Shown one piece after another: positions 33,301-44,335 of a DNA stretch of 64,000 nt (within the stretch, counting starts at the first letter, position 1; every line of letters begins with the position of its first letter). The notes beneath the pieces are model-generated. The model worked only from the letters and a program-made list of their open reading frames with translations. It ran no database searches and was not told where the DNA came from. This DNA is from Reticulitermes speratus (taxonomy: Eukaryota > Arthropoda > Insecta > Blattodea > Rhinotermitidae), in NCBI GenBank assembly GCA_021186555.1, contig JAJKFL010000003.1:27082908-27146907 (forward strand). Reading direction: 5' to 3'. Both the position numbers and the translations under genes were made by a program.

Positions 33301-34194
33301 TTTAATTGTTCGCAGCCACGTTTATCAGCGCGTTAATTACAACTTTCGACGACATCGTACAGTTTGGGGCTACCTGCATAATGTAGACTGGTGTTTGTTT
33401 TTCGCTTACATATTTATCAGGAGTTGAATGCAGCAACGGAACGCAATTTGCAACACTGAGTCAAGTAGAATGAACTCTGTTATTGTTACAGAAGTGTAAA
33501 GCCACAGTATTCGAGTAAACTTACATTACATGAAAGCGAAACTTCCACGCTGCAAAATGCTGCAATTCTGTATCATACTTCATGTACCTACACCAACTGC
33601 TGTCACATGGAAAGCTCTGCATTTTCCCCACAGACAGTATTTATGTACTCTCTACGATTCTCACATAAACAGCGGTTACTTCCCTAAGGAGCATCAATCG
33701 GCTGGTCTGTGTAATGGGCAAGCGGTTTCTTATCTGTTAGATACAAAACCAAGGCTTGAACTGTAAGGACGTTCCATACCGTGATGTGCGCTGTGCTAGT
33801 CTTGTTTTGGTGTTCTGAGCTCCGAGTAAAACGCTCTTTACCAGAACCACCTGCTAAAATCTGTAACTGTTTTGATGCTCGACATATTCTCCTTTCAATT
33901 ATTCACAGAATTACTAATCCCAGGTGTGCGGTTTGTAATTCATACATCCTCCGTACTGCGTGCGATCTATTTCTGTTTCCATTGTGCCTACGCATAATCT
34001 GGCTACAACATACATCCTGTGGAAAAAGACACACTAAAATAACATTCACGAGTTCGCATGCGGAAGCACAACACTCTTGTCTTTTTCTGCTTGAACAGGT
34101 TCCTGGATCGAATTGAGATGGAATCGTTCTGTCACTGTGACTATACAACGAACTGGAATACCGAGGAGTGGGGTGTAGAATACCAGCAACAGAA
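33301..34194. other. No recognisable feature
   Basis: Frames of 78 and 111 codons on the plus strand show no domain. Confidence 0.5.
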
Positions 34195-34385
34195 TTGATA
34201 TTTCTCTCCTCCAAACCGTACACGCCGGCTCTGGTGCTCAACCAGCCCCCCATTCCAATGGGCACCATGGGCTCCTTCGTCTGCCTTACAGCAGTCAAAG
34301 CTTAAATCAGACCGTTCAATTTAACCTAGTGCCAAGGCTAATAATTAGAGGAGCTACACCTCCCCTCCCCCATGTGCCTTGATTT
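34195..34385 (+). repeat. SINE family B fragment
   Basis: CGCCGGCTCTGGTGCTCAACC, CCCATTCCAATGGGCACC and a tail with GTGCCAAGGCTAATAATTAG, then AGGAGCTACACCTCC. Confidence 0.5.
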
Positions 34386-34423
34386 TGTGGTCTTTAATTA
34401 CAGAACAGGTACAAATTTACCTT

Positions 34424-34674
34424 TTTTTTCCAATGGTTCGACAGCCCCTTGGGGCCTAGGCCGCCTCATTTTTCGAGGCTTCACGATCACACAGTTTAGA
34501 CACACCACAGTCGGTAGGACTCCTCTGGACGGCGGACCAGCCCGTCGCAGAGACCTCTACCTGACAACACACAAGAGACAGACATCCATGCCCTAGGCGG
34601 GATTAGAACCCACAATACCAGTAAGCGAGCGGCCGCAGACCCACGCCTTAGACCGCACGGCCACTGGGATCGGC
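34424..34674 (-). repeat. SINE family A copy
   Basis: It begins with poly-T and CCAATGGTTCGACAGCC and ends CGCACGGCCACTGGGATCGG. The flanks ACAAATTTACCTTT and ACAAATTTCCCTTT look like a 14-bp target duplication with one change. Confidence 0.85.
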
Positions 34675-36785
34675 ACAAATTTCCCTTTACCCGGAGCGAA
34701 TACATATGTGGGCGCTGTACCTTGTCACAGTAAAGGAATGAGGGCATGCATTAAGGTTTTTGCGGTGGTGAAGGTTCCTATTGTGGTCTGCTGCTTTGTG
34801 AGGCCACGTAGACAAAGTTTCGGAAGAATAAACTGTTTCAGACTTCCGGGGTTATCGTGAAGATTAAAGCAGCAGGTTCCTCCGAAACATCGGCTCTTAT
34901 TTACTGCATTGTGTCACATCTCACAAACAGTTACCTTCACACTCACCGCCGTGAGAACCTGAAATCTCGCATTCATGATAGTGTTTCAGAACAAGGTAGT
35001 GAGGGGAATATTTTAACCTAAGAGGGAAGAAGCAACAGGAGGTTGGAGGAAACTGTATAATGAGAAATCTTATAATTTTTACGGTTCATAAAATATCATA
35101 AGGGTAACCAAACACATGGGAAAAAATGGGCAGGACATGCAGCACGCGTGTGAAAGACGAGGAATGCTGCAAAGTTTTTATCGGGAAATATGGAGCGAAG
35201 AGATCCTTCGGGATACTTACATGCAGATTGGCGATAGTATTAAAAGGATGTGTGGCAAGACGTTAACTGTGTTCATGTGTCTCAGTGGCAGATTCTCGGC
35301 ATGTTACTACCACGGTTTTTTAAATGTATTCTTGCTTTACTTAACGATGCCCTGAGTGGCTAAGATTTTCTGTACAGCGTCGAGTGACAGCGTGATTAAT
35401 ACAAAATAAATTGGAAATTACGTAGAAGTAAACAGGAGTGGACTAACTTAATTACTAAATCGGCTTTTACTTGCACGAACTGTGAAAAACCGCAAAGGCC
35501 TTCCGAGCCGAAAATCTAGCCCGATACCTTCCGAAAGCGAAGCAGGAGTTTATTCATTGAACCATGATATTTGGCCGCAGTACATTTACTTCCAACCCTA
35601 CTACTTAATATAATGATTTAGGGTTCTTTTTATTATGTTGGTACTGTTTAGGGCCCTCATTCCTATATTCGTGTAGAAGTTCCCATCAATTTAACTGAGG
35701 GTGTCCTCATATTTATTTTTATTCCTGCAACAAAATATATCACGCAACGCAATCGGAAAGAACAACTCTGTTACGGATGACAGTTTGAAGTGCAGCATTT
35801 ACGTTTCTAGCTCTGAAAAGAGATAAAGCGCTTGAAGAGGTGTTTACCGAGGACTATCACGCAGTTCATGCAATGTGTAAGAGGATTTGAAGTAGGCCTA
35901 TACATGCTGAACAATTTCTGTGAAATTGCTAAATGCGATCTTCAGATTTTGACATGTCAAAATAACAAATTGGTGTACCATAGCCCTTCTCATTTATTCA
36001 TTCTTGTTTATTTAACGACGATTTAATTAGCTTTTATGCAATTTCGAATAATACTCGTAGTGCCATTAGTAAATTATAAACTGGAAGCATGAGAAAGAAA
36101 AGGCTGTGGACTACTTTACGGCAGCAGTGCATAAATATAAACAGACGAGCCACCTCAAAATTCTTGGCACCAAAAGGGTGACATATATGAAGTTCCATGC
36201 TTAAGGCCCATAAATTTTAGGTGCCACATTACAAAATTTAGTAGGCAAAGCGACCTGGCGCCAGGGATTTGTGCACCCCTGTTTTACGATATCGTGAGAT
36301 TTGTCTGGAGGAACTGAGTAAGATCACAAAACCTCAAGCTATTGGGTCTGTTTCCAGTTAGATATCTCTATGCTGGAGGTTCCGAACACGAAACAGGGCT
36401 CCTATTTACTGGAAAGTCTGCGGTCGGTTATAGCCATTCTTAAGAAGATGGTATTCGCTGAGCTGGCCAAACGTTATTCACATTTTGTGGACCGCGAAGT
36501 TTCATTAGTGTGCACACAAAATACGGCAGCTGCTCTGTATCCAACACCAAATATATCCAGTCCAAAACCTCACACATTTTGAAGCATAAATGAAGCAAAA
36601 AAATAGTTGCCGGGTCGTACCAAACAACTTGACCTAGTTCTGAAATTCTCTGCTTAGGTGAGCGTGTGTAGATGCAGAAAATCGGCTGAGGGGAAAAAAA
36701 GTAGAAAATGTTATGACAGAGCAAAGTCTGGTGGTGTTTTCTGTTGCAGTACGCAAAACCTGAAAGTGCGAATCGATGAAGAAAG
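34675..36785. other. No gene; possible PLE trace near 34800-34980
   Basis: At 34856-34900 CGTGAAGATT, then GGTTCCTCCGAAACATCGGC resembles a decayed hammerhead-like unit. CTCACCGCCGTGAGAACCTG at 34945 recalls the flanking motif of other PLE units. Beyond this nothing was recognised; small frames are unsupported. Confidence 0.4.
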
Positions 36786-36789
36786 TAAA

Positions 36790-37290
36790 ATAGACAGGCA
36801 AATAAACAGATGGACCGCCAATCACAAATACATTTTCAGACATATTTCATTGCCGAAAGGTGCTACATGTTTCGGCTTTTCCATAAAGCCATCATCTGGC
36901 ACAATATAAAAAAGGAGAGAAAGCAAGTACAGTACTTTGCACAAAACAACAAGAATTAAAAAAGACTGAGACAGTCTTACAGATATTCGTATACGTTTCC
37001 TATATTAGACGAAACTAAGTTAAAAGTTAAAATCCAATTACATATTAACACAATATATTAAAATATATAAATATACTGTATACATATATGGATATCTGTA
37101 AGACTGAGATCTAAGTGTCCTTTTCAATTAGTATCGTTTTGTACGAAGTGCTTGTTTTCTGTTATATTTTATGCCAATGCATGACGATTGATTTAATGAA
37201 AAGCCGAAACATGTAGCACGTATTGGAAAATAAAACATACTGTCTGAAAATATATTTGCGATTGACGGTCCCTCTGTTTGCCTACTCATG
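36790..37290. repeat. Head-to-head PLE terminal repeat pair
   Basis: The left part (AGGCAAATAAACAGATGGACC, CGCAATCAC-like, TTTTCAGACA, GCTACATGTTTCGGC) is mirrored at the right (GCCGAAACATGTAGC, TGTCTGAAAA, GGTCCCTCTGTTTGCCT). In the middle AAGACTGAGACAGTCTTACAG is mirrored by CTGTAAGACTGAGATC. The hammerhead-like site of the left arm is well folded; the right arm's has lost its CTGATGA half. Confidence 0.75.
36860..36902 (-). ncRNA. Hammerhead-like motif with altered core base
   Basis: The minus strand shows stem I GTGC/GCAC, stem II GGCTTT/AAAGCC and GAAACATGTA. The catalytic CTGATGA reads CAGATGA, a change at a core U that should abolish activity. Confidence 0.65.
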
Positions 37291-37819
37291 CATCACAAAC
37301 CTGATGGCTGACCCTAAGATTAAAAGAGACAAACTTAACGTAATTTGAGCTTTATATGACGCTGACGCTGTGTTCTCAGGACGGCAATCAAGAGAATTCA
37401 GCCTTACTCTCGCCTGTTTTACAGACGTAAAAAACACGACGGAATCAGAACTAAATATTCAACTGCGAAAATAAACAGCAGCTGGATTTATCAGTGGTAA
37501 CGCTGGCTAATTCCTTGTGCTTTAGCACCACACATCAAGATGGATGATGGATTGGAAGTAGACATATAGCTCCAATCATTCTTTTCCTCGACGCTAGCCG
37601 GAGATGTGTTGTTAACTTTTTACTTCGGCCTCATTAACCCCATTATTCAGAAAGCTCTGTGGTCCTCAGGGCCGAACTGAACGCTGTAAAGAGAAAAATT
37701 GCTGATCCTGCCGGAAATCTAAACCCTGACGTCAAATTATTAGCACTGTCACTACACTAGCTAAGCTGTCTGTCTCAGGTTGAGTGAGTGGGTCAGTTAC
37801 TAATGACCTGAGAATCTTT
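37291..37819. other. No recognisable feature
   Basis: No supported frame or repeat. Confidence 0.5.
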
Positions 37820-38340
37820 AGGTGCTTTCGCAAAATTGCGAAAACCGACTATTATGTTTGTCATGCCTGTCTGTCCGTCCGCATGGAACAACTCCGCTCC
37901 CACTGGACGGATTTTCATGAAATTTGACATTTGAGTATTTTTCGAAAATCTGTCGAAAAAAAGTCAGGTTTCCTTAAAATCTGACAAGAATAACGGGTAC
38001 CTTACATGAAGACCTATGCATATTTATGATAGTATATCGCTGAATTCTTCTTATAATGGGAAATGTTTCAAACAAAATTGTAGATAAAATCAAAACACAC
38101 ATTTTATGCTCAATAACTGTTTTCCGAAAATCGTGCCATTCATGAGATAATGTGGAAAAATATGGTAGAGCTGGACAGGCCACAGATAATATATAATACG
38201 GCACATGCTCTTTGCATGCTGGATGACTAAGGCTACAGACACACACTCAGAATATGTAATAATTTTTGCTTTCCACTGCAACAACGGTTACGCGAACGCA
38301 CCTCAATATTACGTTATACGTACATTGCCTGTCTTGTCTT
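37820..38340 (+). repeat. Family F dispersed repeat, reference copy
   Basis: It starts TTAGGTGCTTTCGCAAAATT then GCGAAAACCGAC, followed by GTCTGTCCGTCCGCATGGAA, CCCACTGGACGGATTTTC, ATGAAATTTGACATTTGAG, ATAACGGGTACCTTACATGA and CAACAACGGTTACGCGAACG, ending CATTGCCTGTCTTGT. The first 12-13 bases recur inverted about 35 bp from the right end. No coding frame is shared among copies. Confidence 0.8.
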
Positions 38341-38437
38341 TTCCCAAGCCATTGTAGGCTACTTGCAGCATCCTCGCTTCACTTGTTACTCTCTGTATGG
38401 AATGGGTTGTGTTCGTGTGTTGCGTCGGGTTATTTCT

Positions 38438-38718
38438 GTGGGCCGGGATAGCGCAGTCTGTATAGCGACTCGCTACGGGCTGGACAGTCCGGGGAACGAA
38501 TCCCTGTGGGGGCGAGATTTTTCGCAGCCGTCCAGACCGGCCCTGGGGCCCACCCAGTCTCCTATACAATGGGTACGGGTCTCTTTTCCGGGGGTAAAGC
38601 GGCGGGGACGTGGAGTTAACCACCCACCCCCATCTATTGCCAGGGTTAAAGAAAGAGTAGAGCTATACCTCTACTCCCCTCTGGGCCTTCATGGCCTCTT
38701 CTAGGGAGACCTTTTACC
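38438..38718 (+). repeat. SINE family B, reference full-length copy
   Basis: tRNA-like head with an A box (GGGATAGCGCAGTCTGTATA) and B box (GGAACGAATCCC), then CGTCCAGACCGGCCCTGGGG, CCTATACAATGGGTACGG, GGGGACGTGGAGTTAACCAC, and a 3' end with AGAGCTATACCTCTACTCC and GGGAGACCTTTTACC. About 280 bp. Target duplications were not clear. Confidence 0.85.
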
Positions 38719-38899
38719 TTACAGTTCTCTGTGTGTTGTACGAGTATAAAGGTTGGCTATTTGCAGGCAGTCGAAAGTTTTGTAGCGAAATCTGAATTGA
38801 AAAGGCCAATAGGAGACAGAGAAATATTCAGCAAGATAACATAAATTGATGTGTGGAAGTGTTCGGAGAGAAGCACAGATTACGAATGTAATTTTCTTC

Positions 38900-39030
38900 A
38901 ACTTCGCGGTGCTTCATTTCTCTTCTGTCCAAATATTTCCCTCAGCACCCCGATCTCAAACACCCCCAAATTATGTTCTTCCCTTATGGTAACGTATTTC
39001 AACGCCCATGTAAAGAATCTACAGCAAAAG
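38900..39030 (-). pseudogene. LINE tail fragment (weak)
   Basis: CAGCACCCCGATCTCAAACAC and CCAAATTATGTTCTTCCC resemble the sequence at 44140-44190 next to a LINE tail. The similarity is short. Confidence 0.3.
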
Positions 39031-39039
39031 TTATACTTC

Positions 39040-39345
39040 TGTAAAGGTAAATCGGTCCGTGCGCACGCCATGAAGACATCTGGAGGAGGGCACAGTTATA
39101 GATAGCTCCGCCCTTTCTTAACTTCGACACTAGCTGCAAGTTGGTGGTGGCTTCAGCCACTTCACTTCTACGGAAGAAGCCCCCGGTACCCATTGAACGG
39201 AGGATCGGTGGGCCTAACAGCCCGTCTGGACACTTTCGAGAAGTTAAAATTCCCTTGCCCTTGCCGGGAATCGAATCCTCATTTCTCGGTTGTCAAACCC
39301 TTACCCAAGTCACTATACTTACTGAGCTATATCAGTTCCAACTTT
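39040..39345 (-). repeat. SINE family B copy, near full length
   Basis: The plus strand runs from GTAAAGGTAAATCGGTCCGTG and CTTCGACACTAGCTG through GGTACCCATTGAACGGAGG and CCGTCTGGACACTTTCGAG to GGGAATCGAATCC and CACTATACTTACTGAGCTAT, i.e. tail to head. Confidence 0.85.
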
Positions 39346-41526
39346 ACTTTTCTGTGTTCTAATTTTAGATTTTTTTATGCAGCAAAAGGGAAGACAAACC
39401 ATACTGAAATGAATGTTAGCAGTCTCTAAGTTTAATGTACTTTATGTGCTTCGTGAATGTAATTATATATTTTTTTGTCGCTCAAAATTTGAGCTCCTGA
39501 AAAAATTTGAAGAATTGTACTTTTAACATGTGAAGATATCAAGTAGCTTAAGTTATCTCATTTCGTATTTTTTTTAAGTGGCTCTTTTTCTGCGCATCAT
39601 TTGGATTGTTGAAACAGTGACAAAGGATTTATAATCAAACTGTGTGCAAATGCGATACAATGTACAATCAGCCATATCTGCGAGTGTGTAATATCAGAAT
39701 ATATTGACGAAAAATGTTGCGATTCAATTTGATTCGACAGAAAGATGTATAGAAAAATTCATAAGGCAAGTTTCAGTTTTCACACGAACTGAATGTGACG
39801 AACCCTACACACAGGCATACTCGTACATTCAAGCTGAAGGTTTACCGAGAGCAATAATTTCTGATTCCTGGCCAGAGACGCGTCTGTATTTGCATTGACG
39901 TATCGAAGTTTCTCTCCCAAGCTTATCTCGTTTTTACTGGAAACGAGTTGACTGAAAATAGTTTTACAACATTTTAATCAGATTTCAAATATCATATTCT
40001 TGACCGTCTTTTCGGAAGAGACGCAGTGTATTTTCGCGGAAAGTTACAGACTTTTTGCTGCTGCTGCTTCCATCAGTACTGCATGTTGTTCTTAAATAAC
40101 GTGTTCTGGAGCGTCGTCCTGAATTCTCATAGAAGATGCTTCGCCTGCTCATCGTACATCTTCAGGTGTCCACGTGACAACATTTCGTAACCTCAACCTA
40201 TTAGTAACTATGACCAGTTCAAACTCTTTCGCAGAGCCCCGGTGCTGACATCTGTACATCTTTAAAAGTTTATAACGAACGGTGTACTTGCACGTGTATA
40301 GACGGCATAAATCGTCCAAAGGACTCCACGCATCTTTCGATAACACACACACACACATGTGTGTGCGCATGTGCGCATGTATGAGTGACATACGTTACAT
40401 TCTTTGTTTGTGGTAACATCAAAGGCGGATTTGGAACAAATGTTGAAATAACGCAGTATGTAGCAGGGTGCATAATTTTAATTGGTCTCTTGTAAAGACA
40501 TGTTCTAAATGATATTTACACAAATTCTTTAACGTAAAGGAGAAGTAGGAAGGAAGGAGAAGACGAATGTTCAGAGAACGGTCAACTAAAATGGATGCGA
40601 AAGAAATGCGAGAGAAAGGAGGGACAGAGATAAGCGTACCAGAGTTTATACGATACAGAAATATTTCCCGTCGAATTTGCAAGGAAATCGCATCAATCTT
40701 GCACATTATGCACAGTGCGATTTCTGGAACAAAACACTTGGTGTCGTATGACTGTGCTAAGCTATCAAAGCGTCTTCTTACTTTTAAGTTTGGCACACTC
40801 ATTTATACCGTTCTCAGTTAGCCAATGGCTAGAATTTGTATGGAAATTCTGTGAAATGAAGATATTATACCAGTGAAATATCCTTGTTATGGTAGCTAGT
40901 GTGGAAAACTATCCACCACCATCTGCTCATCGGCTTCCAATTATGAAACAAGATTCAGCTTTAAAAAAAACAAATTCTTAAACATGTTTATGAGCTGTTT
41001 ATTTTGTCTTACATAAATACTTGCAATAGACCATCAACAACAAACTATAATGTTAGAACAAAAGTCTAATGAACTGAAACTGATAAACATGACCTACATC
41101 CACTGTTTACAGCACTGTGGATGAGTTTTATCTCAACTGTACATATTTAATGTCACGTTCGAGAGTCAGTATAAATCAATATGTTGATGTACATTCTTTC
41201 ATTAAATAAGTAATTTAGTACGATGAAAGGAACGTAGAAAAAACATGGAACTGCTGACATGGGATGCTGTTTTGTGTTCATTATGGCGCACTGAGGGATG
41301 AGCCTCGTAACTGCCACCATTCCATGTATTAGTATGATAAATGTACTTCACTTTCCGCGTATGCATTATAAAGGGCCGGTGGCTCATATTCATGTTCTGA
41401 AAATTCGCATAAAAAAGGGAGTAAAGCAACAGAATGAATTCTATGACACACATAAAGTGCTAATGACTTCTCTTTAATTCAAACTTTATTTAAGACATCC
41501 TGTTGTGACACTCAGAAAGAAAGGTG
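39346..41526. other. No gene recognised; short (CA)n/(TG)n at 40345-40380
   Basis: Several frames of 60-130 codons exist with no recognisable domain. A small CA/TG microsatellite is the only structure noted. Confidence 0.5.
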
Positions 41527-41591
41527 TAGGCCTATATAAACCGTCAGTGACAACGTTGTTTATAGTCCTTTTATTCCTATTTTAAAATACA

Positions 41592-41630
41592 CAACATATT
41601 CAGCAGCAAGGGACCATCATCAGATATCAA
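41592..41630 (-). ncRNA. Hammerhead-like motif, decayed
   Basis: The minus strand reads CTGATGATGGTCCCTTGCTG, then CTGAATATGTTG: the CTGATGA half is intact but GAAAC has become GAATA. It is the partner of the well-kept site at 42241. Confidence 0.5.
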
Positions 41631-41714
41631 TGATGAAAATACTCACATAAAATACTTTATGTACAAACATGAAACCTGTAAACTTATTATTATTCATTCC
41701 ATACATTTTAACTC

Positions 41715-42094
41715 TATATTTATAGTCCGACAAATGTACAATTTAATCACCACCCAGCAGGCAACCAACTCCGATAAACAGATATTGTATGTTTCAGGAT
41801 ATCAAAACAGCACAGATTATTCAACGTTTATAAAACTTTTAACATTTTAACCAATGTAAGACTCAACCAACAACTATAATTTTCACCTTTTATTTGTTTT
41901 AAACAGTGTATATGTACCATTGTAAAGAATTCATGTTTTACTATGTAAACAATTGTACCAGTTGGTGTAAATAGTGTGTGATTTGAGGTAATGATTCCCT
42001 GAAGATGAACCCAAATTAAGGGTTCGAAACATGTAGGACAGTGAAATTACACAATTAATGTGATTAAATTGTACATTTGTCGGACTATAAATAT
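41715..42094 (+). repeat. Inner PLE terminal unit, 380 bp
   Basis: It is bounded by inverted ends TATATTTATAGTCCGACAAA (left) and TTTGTCGGACTATAAATATA (right). The body from CAACCAACTCCGATAAACAG onward, through TTTCAGGATATCAAAACAGC, matches the right half of the unit at 63001-63970. Confidence 0.8.
41996..42038 (+). ncRNA. Hammerhead-like ribozyme motif (good stem II)
   Basis: CTGAAGA, a perfect six-pair stem II (GAACCC/GGGTTC) and GAAACATGTA. Stem I has three pairs (TCC/GGA). Candidate cleavage triplet GUA. Confidence 0.75.
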
Positions 42095-42240
42095 ACGAAA
42101 CCTGTAGTTTAGATTTTTATAAAATAGTAAAATTATGACTCTATAAAAATGTAAACTTTCTTTGTGAAAGAATGAGATCTCATTCTTAATGCAGGGTCAC
42201 GACTGCACATAAATGATTTTCTCTGAGTATTTTTATCATT

Positions 42241-42282
42241 CATACCTGATGATGGTCCCGTGCGGCCGAAACATGTTGCATG
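42241..42282 (+). ncRNA. Hammerhead-like ribozyme motif
   Basis: CTGATGA, stem II GGTC/GGCC with one wobble, GAAACATGTT and a stem I of four pairs with one mismatch (CATAC/GCATG). Confidence 0.7.
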
Positions 42283-42345
42283 TTGGAAAATATAGGGGTA
42301 TGAAAAGTGCCCTGACTGACGGTTTATACAACATCTTTCTTCGTT

Positions 42346-43038
42346 TTAATTACGAAAAGCCGCTGAAATAGTTTGTTTTTTCTACAAACGACCAATAAAA
42401 AGAGAAATGTATAAATATTTATGAGTTGTTGGCTCAAAACATATAAACTGAAAACATTATGAGGGCTGTCCGTCCGCACGTTTCATATTCGGCATTTTAT
42501 TGTATTTTATTTGCGTTTTATATAACAACGTTGTCAGTAGCTCAGAACAGAACATAAAATTGAAGTACTATTAATAGATAATAAATTGTAAAAATGTTAG
42601 AAAAAGCGGTCACACCTAATTTGCGGTACTGTCATGGAATATGCAGGACAAGACTGAGACAAACAATGAAAAACTCAAGATATTCGGGATTTCCCAAAGT
42701 ATGAAACAACAGGGTTACCCAGTCGATCGCGACGTTCTGTCATGTCGAAAATCTGTGGTCGGATTTCGATTAATTTTGCATTAACGTCTATGCTACGTGT
42801 TTGCAAGCTAATTTACATTTTTTCGTATTGGCCATGTGTAAACCGCACTTTATATTTGTATCCTATATCACTAATTAGTAGCATGCAATTCGGCGATAAT
42901 CTTGCTCCCTCTAAAAGCCCTTGTGTAGCTATATATAATTTACGACTTCAATGTGTGATCGGTATTAATTAGCTACCTGACGCAACGGAGCAGATTCCTT
43001 CTTGAGAAGTTAATAGGTTTGAGATTTGGCCGGTGGCT
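42346..43038. other. No recognisable feature
   Basis: No supported frame or repeat. Confidence 0.5.
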
Positions 43039-43050
43039 GTGACCATTACT

Positions 43051-43683
43051 TTCTTTTTCTATGGCTCGACAGCCCTATATGGGCCTGAGCCTCCTCGTTT
43101 CGTCGAGGTTTCATGATCACACACTTTAGACACACCACAGTCGGTAGGACTCCTCTGGACGACGGACCAGCTCGTCGCAGAGACCTCTACCTGACAACAC
43201 ACAACACTCACAAGAGACAGATATCCATGCCCCAGGTGGGATTTTTTTTTTCTTTGCTTGTCCGGGGTTTTTTTCCCTTTGATCCATTTTTTTTGTACTG
43301 TTTAAATCCTTTCGTCCTTCATGTCACTTTACGTTCCATATTACCGTCCTTACAACAAACACAACACAACATCCATGCCCCCGGTGGGATTTTTTTTTTT
43401 TTTTTTTGCCTGTCCGGGGTTTTTCCCCTTTGATCCATTTTTGTACTGTTTAAATCCTTTCGTCCTTCATGTCACTTTACGTTCCATGCTACCGTCCTTA
43501 CAACAAACACAACACAAACATCCATGCCCCCGGTGAGATTCGAACCCACAATCCTAGCAAGCGAGCGGCCGCAGACCCACGCCTTAGACCGCACGGCCGC
43601 TGGGATCGGCAGATTCGAACCCACGATCCTAGTAAGCGAGCGGCCGAAAGACCCACGCCTTAGACCGCACGGCCACTGGGATC
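43051..43683 (-). repeat. SINE family A with duplicated body and duplicated tRNA-like head
   Basis: Flanked by GTGACCATTACT at 43039-43050 and 43684-43695. A normal 3' end (CTATGGCTCGACAGCCC) comes first. Two tandem ~148-bp units then follow (43235-43382, 43383-43531), each with a poly-T run, TTTGATCCATTTTT, CCTTTCGTCCTTCATGTCAC and CATCCATGCCCCCGGTG. Last are two tandem tRNA-like heads (43537-43611, 43612-43685), each with the inverted B box GATTCGAACCCAC. One insertion with a single target duplication therefore carries two heads. Confidence 0.85.
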
Positions 43684-43695
43684 GTGACCATTACT

Positions 43696-43999
43696 ATCTT
43701 CTAGAAAATAAAGCACAGCAGTCAGATGGAAATTTAACTAGTGGTATATTTCTACCACAGTACACGGCGTCACAACCCTGATTGCTATTATCATCAAGCT
43801 AACAGTGGCTCAAATGCTCATAAAATTCCCCTCTATTTTATTGAATTCGAAGGTTCCTCATTGTGTTCTATCGTCAGTCAGACGCATCCACTCCACACCT
43901 CGCACCCTTTTGCTTTAACACATATTTTTGTGTTATCCACCCACCAAAACCCACATTTCCAAATTATCTATTTCCTTCAGATTTACGCATAAGCATTTC
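43696..43999. other. No gene; possible PLE trace
   Basis: ACGGCGTCACAACCCTG at about 43764 recalls ACGGTATCACAACCCTG at 51108 beside a hammerhead-like site. Otherwise nothing was recognised. Confidence 0.35.
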
Positions 44000-44230
44000 T
44001 ATTATCTCCCATGCGAGTCACACCTCTCCTTTATTTTATCACTACGGCTGGGAAGAGTGCAAGATGTGAACTTCTTCATACCACGTATCGCAATTTTCTC
44101 CAGCCACATCCTTCCACGTAGGTCAAAGCTCTCTCCCCAGCACCCTGCACACAAGCACCCACAATCTATGTTCTTCGCTTCAGATGAGACACCAAATTTC
44201 TTACCCATACAGAACATAAAGGCAAAATTA
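44000..44230 (-). pseudogene. LINE ORF tail (decayed)
   Basis: The minus strand gives SFDLRGRMWLEKIAIRGMKK, then FTSCTL, which corresponds in a shifted frame to the conserved WRKLHNEELHxLYSS region of LINE tails. Confidence 0.45.
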
Positions 44231-44242
44231 TATTTTTGTACC

Positions 44243-44335
44243 CATCTAGCGCCGAGGTGGAGCTGTAGCTCTACTTCTTTCTGTGCCTCCAATTCCTTAT
44301 TACGGGGAGACCTTTACCTTTACCTGAATTGTAAT
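44243..44335 (+). repeat. SINE family B, 3' tail only
   Basis: CCCATCTAGCGCCGAGGTGG, AGCTGTAGCTCTACTTC and GGGGAGACCTTTACC are the terminal ~90 bp of family B, directly after a LINE tail. Confidence 0.7.

Larger units (their letters stand above)
41527..42345. repeat. Outer PLE inverted unit interrupted by a second PLE unit
   Basis: The left end (TATATAAACCGTCAGTGAC, TTCAGCAGCAAGGGACCATC) is mirrored at the right end (GATGGTCCCGTGCGGCCGAA, CTGACGGTTTATACA). The inner unit (41715-42094) lies between them, so one palindromic PLE unit was inserted into another. Confidence 0.7.
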
